Origin: Caprella mutica
Lineage: Eukaryota; Arthropoda; Malacostraca; Amphipoda; Caprellidae
DNA length: 64,000 bases
Direction of reading: 5' to 3'
Assembly: GCA_947561585.1 (NCBI GenBank)
Contig: CANNZV010001192.1
Location: forward strand, 124,001 to 188,000
Part shown: positions 10,655 through 24,353 of the stretch, one piece after another
Position numbering within the stretch: the stretch's first letter is position 1
How the letters are laid out: every line of letters begins with the position of its first letter
Notes under the pieces: generated by a model
What the model was told of the DNA's origin: nothing
The model's database searches: none
Seen by the model: only the letters and a program-made list of their open reading frames with translations
Position numbers and translations under genes: made by a program

Positions 10655-12342
10655 ATCATAACTAAGGCTCGGACATTGGGGCATTTATAAGTTAAATGCC
10701 ACTAGCGCTCATAATGCTCCATTATGCTCCAAACGCTATAAACGCCCCAAATGCTCAAAACGCCCCAAAATGCTCCATATGTACTCTGGTTGACTTCTAT
10801 TGCGCACCAAGATTGAGTAATGTCAAATAACTGTATCATTCTTACCGGGTGGACAACTGCACTTTTAAGTGTATTTAATGGTTCATAGAGCTTAAACGTG
10901 AATGATCGAACTAATTTCACATAGTTATCTACCAGTGATTGCTGAGACTGTTTATTTAGGTAACATTAATAATTCATACATTTCTTTCCCCATACTTCAT
11001 ATTACCAATAATTAGTTCGTACAAATATACTTAAACTAAAAATAGATTAAAATACGAATTTGATATTGATAGAGAGATAGCTTCAGTGAAATAGCAGGGT
11101 ATGTGTTTGTGTCCTATTGCCTAGGTACAGTCAAAGAAATTGTATCCGTATTTATTTTTTGATAGTTAACTAATTTCAAATGTTGAAGAGAAATCATATT
11201 ACAGGTAGAGCTCGTAAAGCTCGGGCAAAAAATATCCGTTCTATAAGGGCCATGTAGCTCTTACAATGACATCTTTAAATTATATGGATTAACAAATATA
11301 TTCTATGACTACCATCAATCTAGTCATGCATTGATTTAATTTGATTATATTCACTTAATGAGTTAATGTATGGTTGTTCAGTTTTTTTAATGATTTAATT
11401 TTGTTACCCTTTTCTTATACATTTTCTTTGATTAGAAAAGTTCTATAAAAATAAAAAGAGGTGTAACTATTCAAATAGTAACCCTAGATTTACACGTAAT
11501 TCATATCTATTTAGCTGCTAATATCTTTGTTTTATTTTCCATACCTTATTTTTTCGTACATTTGTTTGAGTAAGTAAATACAGGATTGAATATTTTGCCA
11601 GGCGTAGTGAAGAAAACAGACTGAAATATTTCCCGAATTGACTCCCTAAGATGTTTCCCGCTATGCTAGTGCCCCTGTTACTTCCACAGAAGTAGAGAAT
11701 ATTCTTTTTATTGAAATATTTGGTCTCAGATAGACGATGAAGGGTCAAAAAAATGTTAAAGATGTAATGGTTTTATCTTGTTAATATGGGTTAACTTTCA
11801 CATTCTTACAAAACTTCAACAACATGTGATGCTAGAATTTTCTGTAACATTATAGACTCGATATAGATTCCAATTATTATATGTACTACATACGTTCGTT
11901 TTGGTTTCAACATTTATTGTTCTTTTTCTTATGTTTTTTCAAGTATTGCACATACTTTTAAGCCTTACATATTTACATAATGATTTTCCAAAATGAATTA
12001 TTTATCGATGAAAATTAAAGATAATTCTTGTGTATATTTCATCCAAAAACTCTTCAAAAAACAAAACCTCGTTAAAATTCTTACTTTGATCAGATAAGTA
12101 ACACGCTTTTTCTTTCGGTGCATGAAACACTCAAAAAACTGCCTCAAATGCACCAATAACTGTCCCCAAATGCACTGATAAGTGCCCCAAATGCCCCGGT
12201 AAGTGCCCCAAATGCCCCGATAAGTGCCCCAAATGCTCTTTTCTATCGCTCCTACTGCACATTTATAGCGCTACAAGTGCTCGTTTTGACCGCTACTACT
12301 GCTCTTTTTTAAGTGCCCCAATGTCCTAGCTCTAATCATAAC
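10655..12342. mobile_element. Non-autonomous hAT-type element, copy 1 (with 8-bp TSD)
   Basis: The element spans 10663-12334 (1,672 bp) and is flanked by perfect 8-bp direct repeats ATCATAAC (10655-10662 and 12335-12342). Ends are inverted: TAAGGCTCGGACATTGGGGC on the left, and TAGAGCTAGGACATTGGGGC reading inward from the right. Subterminal regions are crowded with CGCCCCAAA/TGCCCCAAATG motifs, typical hAT transposase-binding clusters. Two short ORFs (72 and 76 codons) are shared with copy 2 but resemble no transposase. The TAG-like ends plus 8-bp TSD assign it to hAT. Confidence 0.88.
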
Positions 12343-15300
12343 AAAAGTAAGATTGAAAATTATATACGATGAAATATCGTGGTATAGATATTAGTACTCA
12401 TTAATGAATATTTAAATATAGCAAACCAAACTTTTCTAACTCTCAAAGCTGTGGAAAATTTGACAATACAATTGCCGCAAAAAATCATGAAACCTGCAAC
12501 GATACAGTAAAACTTTTTCATCTTTTTCCCCATATTTCTTTATGTTTGCGATGCAAAATAGTTTGATCGAAGGAATTATTCCTAATTACTCTTTAAGGTA
12601 TGATACTTTAGATAATCTCGAAGTTATGTTAGGCAAATACGCTAAGCGCTATTTAGCTTAAGTTAAGTGTTGTAAAACATATATTATAATGAATGATACG
12701 AATTTTTTCTTAGATTTTGAAAGAATTGTTGAAATATTTTAAAATACATGTCATATTGGTTATTACTGGCTTAATAGTAATGTTAACTTTAATCGAAAAG
12801 AAAATTTCGTATTACTAGAATTGTTTTTGAATATTAAAAAAAAATCACTAATTGGTATCTATGTAGGCATCTTTTTTCTTACTACGTGTGGGAGGTGCTT
12901 ATGTTATGCAACGTTGTCAAATCTCAAAATATTGACTGAAAACTCCACGGTTTTTGCTAATAAAATTCAAAGTGACCTCGTTTATTCTTTCCCCCATAAT
13001 ACAATACATCTTGTATCGATATAATGATTCTATTCTACTTCTAACAAAATTACACCACCATACAAAGTGACACAAAATGGAATAAGTAAAATAGTAATGA
13101 AAAGCAATCTAATTACACGAATACAAAATTTAAAAACATTTTTATTACATAAACAGGATTTTTTTTTCAAAAGTAATATATTTTTTAAAGGTAATATTGT
13201 ATAATATCATACAAAAAATGTTGTAACATTCTGCACTATCAGATTAGAACTAAATCTGTTTTCATATTTAACAATTAAAGTACGTATTGTAAGATCTCTT
13301 TGAATGAAGTCCTCTTGAGTCTTCTTAATTCTGACCCTTATAGCTGTTCAGGAATTTGCAACTGATCAATTCATCAATCGAAGAATATAGAATTAGCAGT
13401 AACTCAAGGATCATCACTACCACTTGATCAGTCAAATGGTATCTATGTGCACCTTATTAAATTCAATAGCGGCATTCCTATTGCAATTTTTCCTTTACAA
13501 GTTTTGATCTCAGTTGTGCATTAATTCTAATCATTACACCTCAGGAATTGAATTTATTGAAAAATATAAAGGTCAAAAAGCAAAATATAAATTTTGAGAG
13601 TACCACAAAAATAAAATTAAACATAAGTTAAAACTTAATTATTCTTCGTGCTCGAATTATTTCTATATAGTGAGTCAATAATGTAGGCGATGATACTGTA
13701 GTGGTTTTAACTCAGATTTGATATTCAATTGATTGCTATAAAAGATAATTAGATCTGTTTATTTTCAAATAGACCATTGTTCAGTGAAAGTCCATTCCTT
13801 GTCTCATCCTCATCTGCTTACCAATTCGTAGTTTCAAAATCTAATTTCTCGTCTCAGTGTATGTTTGGACAAAATATCTCTGGAGAATTCTCAATCTGTT
13901 CCTCTCTGATATTTCCATCGGTTTTCCCATAAAATTCAGTAACGACTTTGGGCAGAGCTTCATATGCTCATTATAACGATGGAGTAGGCTATCAAAAATC
14001 TTTCATCAAAAACTGATTGACAAGCACTGGAAAAATAGTGAGTCGAGATGACTGTCTGAGCAGGACAAGTTTCTCTTTATTGTTGGCCTTGAACTCAAGA
14101 ATGGTCAATTGAATCCATGTGTGTTCAATAATTGACTTGATAAAATAGGCGAAAATTAACGAACAAATTTATTTGAAACACTAGATTCATTTTTAATTTA
14201 AAGAAATAAAATAGAGAGAATGGATCATTAACTCGATTGAATTATTATTCCTTAAGTCAATTGATGATAAATATCAGTAAATTGTGCTCAACTCTAAACA
14301 ATAGATAAATGAGAAATAATTGTGTGGAATAGTAATCGCATCCTGAATTAATATATATATGAGCTATTGATATTAATACTATCATTTTTCTTTTTGTAAA
14401 TTTAACTTATACGATTATGATAAACTTGAAAAATCTTTAATTAGACTTTCACAAAAATTAATACTGTGACACCAATTTCCTTTGTGCCGAGTCACTCTGA
14501 AGTATTTTTTGTTAAACATTATGTTATATAAGTAAATATTCACTTCATATTCTCACTTCGATATTTTCAAAAGCCATAAGGTGATGCTAGAAAAATTCTC
14601 GCCGGATTTTCTCGCCAGAGAATTTATTGAAGAATTTGCTGAGTAATAGATGAGAATGTCAGTATGGAAATTTGGCCGCAAGCCGCTTACCAAAATGAGA
14701 GGTTTGCACTTTATATTACTTAATTTATGACATGAAATGAAATACGCTGCAGGCAATGAATTGATTGAAAATTTAATTAAGAACAAATATGTGAGTAAAA
14801 TATTTTTCATTGTGTATTTAGAATAATGAAAAATATTATCCTTGTAATATTTTTCTTATTGAAAATAAGTTAACTTGAAAATTTATATTGTGTGAAATAC
14901 ATTATTATTATTTTTCCACTTATGATTAGTTATATCGATTAGTTAAGTATTTGTTATATCAATATCATACACGATATTATATAATTATTACAAAATTCAG
15001 TTTTAATGCAACAACAACAAGTATTTTCTTTTCAAATCGAAAATTTCTCTTTGAAAGGCAACTTTGAGTCGTCAATTAATTGACCTCCTGATTAATTTTT
15101 CTTGTTTTGGTTGAAAGAAGAAGCACTGAACTTATATTGGCAGAAAAAATGACACGAACGAAACGATTTGACCAAACGGAACAGATCTATTGAGAGCCAC
15201 GAAGATAATTAGTGTGCATCATTAACATAATATTTATGCTGATTTGTTTGAATACACAAAAAAATCAAAATTATTATTATTCAAATGATTATTTCTTGTT

Positions 15301-15960
15301 TAGTCACTCAAACTAAATATGAAAACCAGTTTGCTGAAATATAGAAGGATAAAATAACTAGAAATATAATTTACTTTTTATTTTCAAACCATTCTCAAAT
15401 AATTTTAAGGTAAGTTACAAATCACAAGAATTTCAACATCCAGAAAGTGAATTAAAGTTGAATTGTGGACTACATTTCTGGACGAATTTCAGAGCAGTGA
15501 AAATGTCGGCGAACGAATTAGTTGAAGCTCTCTGATGTAATTTGGCAAAGAAACTCCTTGGAAGTTCAAGTAATTGGTTATTTCTTCAGTTTATTGTATC
15601 AATTGAATTTCAGCTCAATAAATCTGACAATTGAAAGGAAAAGTTCATATTTTTCTGACATATTCGCTGGTATGCTATTAATTGTTTTGCTTTAATATGC
15701 TACCTATATACATATAACTGTACTGATTTTTGGCAAAATTTGTGTTGATAAACAAATAACAAAATAAACAATTGTTCTCCACCTTATAATCTTTTGGAAC
15801 AATTCATTTTATTGGTACAAAATAACTTGAATATGAAACATTGTTCTCTTATTATCATAACATGCTTCAACTAAATTATTCAAGTTAGTAGAAGTTGTTT
15901 TAAATTTGTGCCAACTAATACAGTGTGCTTTGGTTTGATTGCTGGTTTCAAGAAAAATGT
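12343..15960. other. AT-rich DNA, no gene seen
   Basis: Many short ORFs without recognisable motifs. GC is very low throughout. Confidence 0.5.
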
Positions 15961-15964
15961 CACG

Positions 15965-16318
15965 CTATAACATTTAAGATGGGGTATGATTCCATAACTA
16001 AATTTATGGTCACGATAAGAAAAATCCGAATAATTAAAATTCAGATAATCGTAATAATACAGGGAACAAAAATACGGGTAACAAAAAAAAACATGGTACA
16101 TAAAAATCAGAGATACAAAAAAAATCGAGATAAAGATTAATACGAAAAAGATATTTAGGATACGAAAAAATCCTGAATACAAAATATCAGAGATATTAAA
16201 GAATCAGCTATTACAATAAAATCAGGGTTAACAAAAAAGTCCTAAATTCTAAAAATAAGTACAAAATGATCCGAGATTGGAAAAAATCGGAGATTAAAAA
16301 ATCGAAATTAAAAAAAAT
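15965..16318. repeat. A-rich degenerate repeat (AAAAATCnGAGAT units)
   Basis: Roughly 12-18-bp degenerate units of poly-A followed by TCCGAGAT, TCAGAGATAC or GGATAC. Related sequence resumes after the fold-back element at about 17030-17230, so the fold-back element probably inserted into this array. Confidence 0.5.
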
Positions 16319-17004
16319 GGAGTACGTAAAGATAACGGACCAGAAACGGACCAAGTAAAGTTAACGGACCTGAAATTAAGCTGGTAAAGTTAATGGACCA
16401 GAAATTAAGCTAGTATAGATAACGGGACCAGAAAGCTATTTTATAGTTTTAAAAAATATTTGCTTTAGCATTTTATGAATATACAACCTTATAAATGATA
16501 ATATTAATGATTATACACATGTGGTGAGCCAGTTTCCAAAATAATATTGCGTCTTGCAGGACGGTTAATTCCGTATTTTGGGGTCATTTAACTGGCCATC
16601 TGGCGTCATTTCAATGGAGTATTGATATATAACTGAAACAAAATAAGGTTTTCAGCGTCCTGCAATCGCTTCTACACACCTCTCCCTAGGGTACTTTATC
16701 ATAACTCTATGATTATACAATAATTTTGCATGTTTTATTAATTGAAAGAATTGATAAAAAACGTGATCCATTTTGAAGATGAGAAGAACGAGTGGTATAA
16801 AAATGGGAAAAAAAACTTCTACTTAAATCCATTAATGTGGTATTCATGATTCCAAAATTATATCCTTATTCCCATTATTGGTCAAATATTTAACAGTTCA
16901 ACCAAGTAAAGATACCGGACCAGAAATGAAGCTAGTTAACTTTACAGACCAGAATTTACCCTAGTAAAGATAACGGACTGTGGTCCGTTATCTTTACTTG
17001 TTCC
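16319..17004. mobile_element. Fold-back element with ATAACGGACCA repeats
   Basis: Both termini read inward GGA.....GTAAAGATAACGGACC. The left side carries about five units of GTAAAGATAACGGACCAGAA with AATTAAGCT linkers; similar units recur near 16905-16980. A perfect 16-bp stem with a 4-nt loop (16963-16978/16983-16998) closes the right end. The flanks are poly-A (8 A + T on the left, 7 A + T on the right), so a TSD cannot be decided. No ORF is present. Confidence 0.5.
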
Positions 17005-19300
17005 AAAAAAATACTTTTCACGATACAATTGGATTAAAAACAATCCAAGATTCCAAGAAAAAAAAATCCGAGAGAAAAATATTTATTTCTAAACTCCGAA
17101 AAATAAAAACAATATACCTAGTCCAGAATTTGTAATTGGAGAAGAGAATTCACAAGAAGAATCTTCATTAACCGAAAAATAACATAACAGGAAAACAAAA
17201 TTATCCGAATATTTTTTTTTATAATCTTATAATCAAAAAAATACACTGTCATATTAGACGGTTTTACATATGTTTATCTCATGGTATTAACACCAGTATA
17301 TTGTAAAAAAGTGATCAACCATTAATAAATCGCTCAAATTTCCAATATTTTGGAAACTCCATCTCTGTTGCTAAGAGACAAGATATCAACTTAATATCAA
17401 ATATATTCCTTCACTTTCAGGCAAACATAAAATATAGCAGATAAGTTTTAAAGTGTAATGGATATATAAATATTATCACTATCAGCATTGATATTATTGA
17501 TCAGTATATCAAATTATTTACAAGGTACATAAAGATATCCTTTTTCTCATTAAAATAACCATTGAAGAATTTCATCAATCAAACTGATCAATTTACACTT
17601 TTTAGGAAGAAAGGGATGTGACAACATCTTAATGACAAATATTTTTTTTTATAATATACTGATCAAATATTTATTCATGTTACTTACAATAATAACAATA
17701 TAATTCATATAGAATTATAAATAATCTTCCATTGTAATTCTTACCACTGACATGCAATATAAAACTCTTTCAATTAACTTTCAAACATTGTTGTTTAAGG
17801 TCATTTCAATTTGTGTGTAAACTATTTCAATTATTAAAACAAATCAACTCTCCATATTCCAAGTGGCGACATCTTGACTATTCAAATACAAAACTTTAAC
17901 AGAGTCAACTGTCTCTTTATGAGTCCACGTGAAGAAAAATCCGTAAACCTAATTCATGTAGATTCTTCTCACTCTGTAGGATTTGAAGACTTTTTTGTTT
18001 GTCTGTTACTTTTCTCGTGGAATTTGACTTAAATTAATGATGTACACGCGGGGAAATAAATAGGAATTTTTTATGTCTGTTTACCTTGTTGCAGGAGTGG
18101 AAACACAGTTCATTTCTTTAGTAGTTTATAATACTGTGTTTTATATTAAATATTTTTATGAATTCGTGAGAATTAGTATAAACAAGAGAGTTTAATGAAT
18201 GTTCAACTAATTTCTGTGTTTGTGTTCTTTCACTTATTTATGATATTTATATGCCTTACAATTGAATCCAACTGGTTTGAAATTCTTAAGCGTATTCCAT
18301 GGTACTATTTTGGAGCTTTATAAACATTCAAAATGACTGACTGAATATATCCTATATATTGTTTTTCAATATTATTAGTATTTGTATGGCTCTAACAAAT
18401 GTAATAATGGCTCTAACACTTATAGGATCAGTGCACCTTTGTTATATTGAAGTTCTAACCCCAATCTCCTTATCTATGAACTCATTTATTACATTCCATC
18501 ATTATACGCAAGGAAAAATAACTCATTACATATAGTTGTAGATTATTATTTACGTTACTTTTTCCTTAATAATAACATGAATCTTAGCTTATTTATATTA
18601 TAGTATATATTACAGTAATAAAGAGCAAGCTGTATCAACAAATTGGCTCTGTATCGAATACCAATAAGCAAATATGTAATTGACATAAATCCACTTCTTT
18701 TGATCCAATTTGATGTATCTGATACAATTGCTAGCGTCAATAAAATGTGGCAATATTTTCACCGATGAAAAGAACTGATCATTGGTTATCGAAAAGACCA
18801 CCACTTCAACATTGAAGGAATATTATAAGAAAAAGGTCTTGGTATTTATATTTCAATTAACATTGTAATAATTCTTACATTTTAACGGTGTTATTATGCA
18901 GTTTTATTTAATAATTCAATTGATTAAAATTCAATTTCATGAATAAAATATTTGATATTACATTTCGTTTGAATATCTCAGACCAAATTTATTTGAAGTT
19001 TCGAATTATTCTCATAAGTAAATAAAGGTTTTCACTGTAATTTGATTGTGTTTATTTTGCTCTCTATAGCAACTTTTTAAAACTGAAAGATGTGAAGGGA
19101 AATAAATAAACAGATTTTGTTAAAATATAACTAAATAACACTGAATTTAGTTTCAAAAATTTGCAGTCACCTGTAACTGTAAATTTGAAAAAAGCCGTAA
19201 TTGAATTGCGAACGACAGGTAAGAATAGTAAGTATAGTATTTTAAAAATAGCAAACCATATAGTATTATTTGAAACCAAACCACTGCCAAAATATATTAC
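17005..19300. other. AT-rich DNA, no gene seen
   Basis: Short ORFs only. Confidence 0.5.
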
Positions 19301-19309
19301 AACTAAATT

Positions 19310-19862
19310 CTGTGCACCTTCGACGCCGCTTTGACCCATTCTCTACCAACATTTAATAAACTGCTAACTGGATAAAAACCAATCGTCCCACAAAGTTTCA
19401 TGCAATATGGTTCAATACTTTTTGAGTTATTGAGATATAAATGACTTGACCTTTGACCGGATCGCTCCCAAAATTCTACCAGATGGTTCATAGATTTTGA
19501 CCAAATGTACTATCAAATTTCAGACTATATGGTTGAACACTTTTTGAGTTATTGAGTTACAAATGTTCTTGACCTTGATCTTTGACCCGATCGCTCCCAA
19601 AATATAACAAAATAATTCCTGTATCCAAGTTCATCCAAGTTTCATGAAATATGGTTCAATACTTTTTAAGTTATAAATGACCATGACCTTGACCTTTAAC
19701 CGGGTCGCTCCTAAAATTCTACCAGCAGGTCACTGGACATAGACCAATCGTTTCACAAAATTTCAGGCAATTTGGTTGAACGATTTTTCCGTTAAGTGAC
19801 TAACAAGATGATAAATAGATAAATAAATAAATAAATGACGGGTAAAATATGACCTTTTTGCA
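19310..19862 (+). repeat. Interspersed element with about 120-bp internal repeats and an AAAT-type tail
   Basis: Three to four diverged units contain ATGGTTCAATACTTTTTGAG, TGACCTTGACCTTTGACC, GGATCGCTCCCAAAATTCTA and GACCAATCGT.CACAAA. The 3' end has a GATAAATA(AATA)n tail followed by ATGACGGGTAAAATATGACC. A reverse-oriented relative is at 35300-35560. The tail suggests a SINE-like or LINE-derived element, but no promoter or ORF was found. Confidence 0.55.
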
Positions 19863-22800
19863 CTCTGTGAAGGTAATAAAATTTATAAGATGTTCTGTAA
19901 TGATTATAAGTAAATTCATATATGGATTGGCTTATGCAGAAAGTTGTGAAATACAGCTACCTATCTATCACAGCAAAACCTCGAAGTAGACCAGAGTTAC
20001 GTTCCAAGTTTGTTTGGTCTAGTAAGAAACTCACTTCAGCTTATTCCTACTTGACCAAAATAGTTTTCTATAAAAGTAAAGTAGTGACTTTAAAATTTCG
20101 ATAGCTCCATTTGTTTATGATAACTTTAATGCCAAATTATTGGTGACTAACATACCAATTTTGAAGGGAATCACATTTAGAAACAGTATAAACTTTTTTT
20201 CAATTAGAATGAATAAAATATTTTATTCAATTGAATTATCATTTTATTCAATTGAATTATCATTATATGAAATTGTAATAGTCTTCACTGTATCTAGTTT
20301 TCTGTAACTTTTCACCTCAATTTTTTTTTAGCACAGACTCTACCATTAAATCTGAAGTCGATTCTGCCTTATATTTTATCCTAAAAACAGCATAAATAAA
20401 TATAATGCATCATATAAATTAGAGATTTATCATTAAAACAGTATTGAAATTATTACTCCTTGTAATATTTACACTAGAATAACAGTCAAGTGGCAAAAAT
20501 TGTGTTTTGTCAAGTACGAGGCTTTTTTCCAGTACAGTTTCAAAATTTTATTGGTCTAATAGGAGGTTTGTCTATTAGGAGGCTGGTCTAAAGCGTTGTT
20601 TTGCTGTTCTAATATAATGGATTTTATTTAAATTAAAGAGAATGACTTTATATCAGTTTTTCGTAGTGAGTAATTTTTCTTAGATTAAATTTAACACGAT
20701 ATAAAGAGTTTTCTGTTTTTGAAAAAATTTGCAGAGTATTGTTGAAGCGAAAATTTATTCCGGATAATATTGAAATAAATTGAGAAAAAAACATAAAAAG
20801 AAATCAAACATTTTAAATATTAACAAAATATTATAAACTTTGAAGTGAGAATGTTGAGTAAGGTTTCCCAAGATTTAAAGGGATTGCTCAGTGGTTTTGC
20901 TAGCTACCAATGATACTGGTCCAATTGAACTGAGATTTTGACATAAGGCGTAAAATGCTCCAAAACTTTAAAAATACTCTCGTAAATTTTACATTTTAGC
21001 CCCCCTCTACGAAAAATCTAATTGCTCAATTTCCGAAATAAAAATTTATGGAAGGTTCTGCTTAGCTCGAAATTACTAAGATCGTCTAGAAGCATTTCCT
21101 GGAATTTCGATCTAAATATTTTTTTTTTTCATTTTTAATTATATTTAATATTTAATTTTTTTACATTTATTTGTTTTCTTTTTTAAATAAAAAAAATTAG
21201 GTATCGAAATTCAAAAAAGTTCTTCTAGATGATCTTAGGAATTTCGAGCTAAACTGTTTAGTTATCTAAATTTTTTTGTAGGACCAGCCCTCATTGGGCC
21301 ATTAGATTTTACCCGACTACGATTTGAGAAAAAAAGTTACCGAGATAATGGAGTAAACTGACAAAATGTTCAAAATTATAAAAAAACACAAAAAATCAAA
21401 ATTATAAGCAAAATTGGAGCTTTTGGAACCTGTCAGGCTCGACGAACCCATCTACCAAAAATAGAAGGCTTAGCCCATTTCAGCAGGGAAGGAGGGGGGG
21501 GGGGTTACTGTGGCACACCCTATCTTTCACGTCCCCCCATTATTCAATTCCCCCAACACTGATTTATAGTTGTCACATCAAAATGAAACTTTTTGTACGT
21601 TTTCTTTGGAATGTTTACTAGGGAATTAAAGTATAAAAAAAATCAAAAAAATTGCCAACAACACTGATCGATACCATTAATAATTTGATGGTTGATAAAG
21701 TAAACAAAATTAGAGAAAAATGAATGAATTAATTTATTTTTTTCTTTTAGAGTAAGACACACAAAATGATTTGAAAGAAGAAAAAATCCTGTCCTGCTAT
21801 TCATATCATCGAATTATTTTTGTATAGATTATATTTTACCAATTTTTTTCTCCAATATTCATGAATTATTTCCTATTCATTTATGTGCAATATATTCTAA
21901 AAGACTTACAGGCAGGCTTTGAGTGCATAGTTACCACCAAAGACCTTTCTTTATAGCTCTCTAGTCTCTTCATCTCCACAAGAAATTCATATTACATTTT
22001 CGTCGGTAACTGTAAACTATAAGTGAAGCTATGAAATCTTGTCAAATAGCTATCGCTTTTCCATGAGAGGCAGAGAATAGAATTATTTATAATATTAACA
22101 ACATTTTATTTGATGCTGAGCTGTAAGAACAATTTTATATCGGAAAATGTTGTTGATTATTAGTGTAGTAATCTTACCATATTATTGAAGAAAAGAGTTG
22201 TGTATATTTTTGTGCTATATATGAATATATTAGGTATTAGAGGGCACTGTTTCTTTTTTTCCTCTCACTGCTTCTTTTTGTTTAATTAATAACACAAAAC
22301 TTGTTATGCATATTGAATTAACGAGCATAATATGAATTATTAAGACACTCTTCGATACCCAACCCTCATAGGGATATTTTATCTGTACCACGTTATGCAG
22401 ACCTAATTCTCAGAATCCTATAGATTTTGTTGGTGTGGATTATTGGAACGAGTTACCTCGTCATTTGATTAAACAATAAACATTTCATTTTCTTTGAGTT
22501 TTCAAAGAAAATTTGTTTTGGATTTAGAGTTCTATGTGAGCCTATCAATAACTGTGTTTCAGTGTTTGTGACTGTAATGAATGTTTAATTAGTTAAATGT
22601 TTAGAAATCCAACCTTGCTTAACTCTTGAGATGCACGTGAGTAATAATTAATAGATACTTAGATTTATATAATTTTGTTACACTGAACAAACAGCAATTT
22701 TATGCTCTGTTAATAATTTTGGTAGTACGGTACTGAGTTCCAAGTTATTGATGGGTTCTACATTTTCGTACACGTCAGAAAAGAAAATATATTATTTATT

Positions 22801-23330
22801 ATTTAACTTCTATTCAAATTGGTATCATGGATAATTTTGGAAATGGAGGCCATTATATAGTTAATAAGATAGTCAAAATTTAAAACTGAAATGTTAAAAA
22901 AAAAATTGAAATGAGGATGTGTATCATGATTACGAGTAGATAGATAACGAGTCGATTGTTTTTCTATAAAATGTTAACCCTAAAGACGGACATCACGAAG
23001 GTTACTGAAAGCTTGGGAAAATTCATGTCAAGTTCTTCATCCTACATAATGCAGTCCTCTATTTTCTTCAATCGTGAAATAATCACAGAAAATTGTCCCC
23101 GTTTTCTATGTCTACAAACGGAACTTATTTTGAAATAATAAGTAGCACTTTTAGTTAAAGCGAGGCCTGCATGTACTATAGAAATATAAAACCTACTATC
23201 GATTATTCTTATTAAACTTAAGTTTGGCCTCTTTTTACAGTGTCCTTTTCTCTATTTTGCATATTTAATATTTATACCTGAAAGAACCAATATTAGGAAA
23301 ACTCATATATTAGGTAGAGTGTAGAAATCC
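19863..23330. other. Mostly AT-rich DNA, no gene seen
   Basis: Includes an imperfect inverted repeat (next entry) and a G-run at about 21492. No ORF with recognisable features. Confidence 0.45.
21064..21250. repeat. Inverted repeat, possibly MITE ends
   Basis: The arm at 21064-21092 (AGCTCGAAATTACTAAGATC...) is matched in reverse at 21222-21250 with about two mismatches in 29 bp. A looser GAATTTCGAT match lies internal to both. The loop is T-rich. Confidence 0.6.
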
Positions 23331-24078
23331 TTAAGGGCACCGTTCCCAGATTTTGAAAAGTTTTTTATCATTGAATCTACGGTTGTGAAACTTTGTACAC
23401 ATATATAAATTGAATTCTGAGATATTTTTGTGTCATGACATTTTTTTTTTCGATTCGACCCATAGAAAACGAGTTATTCGAATTTCGAATAAATTTCAAA
23501 CAGTGTGTAAATTAATGAATGGATACTACAAGTTTGTAGCTATGACATTATGGTTTTTCGAATTCGATTCTCCACAAGACTCTCTACAAACTGTGGAAGC
23601 GTTTTTTTGATTTTTCGAAAATTCCGGGGAAAATCGAATGCAAAAAATCGCAATGCCGTAGCTTCAAAATTGTTAACGCCTTAGGCTTTTGAATTACAAG
23701 TTTTTTAGATCTCTGAACTAATAGAAAATCACATTCAAAGTTTGATAATCTGACACGCTGCATACGACTTCTGTGAAGGTTTGCGGGTAACTGAGGGGCA
23801 TACCTTAGTGTGCATCTGATTAGTGGCACGTTAGATACCAGATATAGCGAGATAATTAATAATTACGAATTATAATTGGCCATGAGTTTGGTTTTTAGAG
23901 TACATATTGACTCCCTAACCCCTGGTCCCCTTTTCCCTTTCTCCCTCTCCCCAGGGGGTTAGAGTAACATGAGAGCTCTGATATTTTGCACACACTATTA
24001 GAAGGTTAAAAAGCAACTATTTACACAATAAATTTTTTCCATTAATTTTGCCATTTTTCCTAGGAACGGTCCCCTTAA
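23331..24078. mobile_element. MITE-like element with TTAA-flanked inverted termini
   Basis: The left end TTAAGGGCACCGTTCCCAG (23331) is matched inversely by CTAGGAACGGTCCCCTTAA (ending 24078). The outermost TTAA on both sides would fit TTAA target choice as in piggyBac-type elements, but could also be part of the inverted repeat. Length is 748 bp. Internal ORFs (66 and 81 codons) have no recognisable motif. Confidence 0.6.
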
Positions 24079-24353
24079 ATCAAGACTTTTCAAGTAGTCA
24101 GATTTAAGAACAATTTAGATATAATGTCGTACATTTTCTATAAATTCTCCAATGAAAACTAATTATCGAAAGAGTAACTACAAAACGGGTTCGTTTGAAA
24201 GCTGGTAAGTGAACATTTCCCACGCAACAATGCTACAAAAAAAAAATCCAAAAAAATGTTAGCTGCGACGGCAAACTTTGTCATACAATTTCACGGCAAG
24301 AGATTTTTTTGACAAAACTCTTTTTTTCGAATATTAATTTAAAATTTCTATAG
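24079..24353. other. AT-rich spacer, no gene seen
   Basis: Nothing beyond A/T tracts. Confidence 0.4.

Noticed and set aside
15880..16182. 100-codon minus-strand ORF rich in Phe and Tyr
   Set aside because: Arises from the A-rich degenerate repeat on the plus strand; low complexity.
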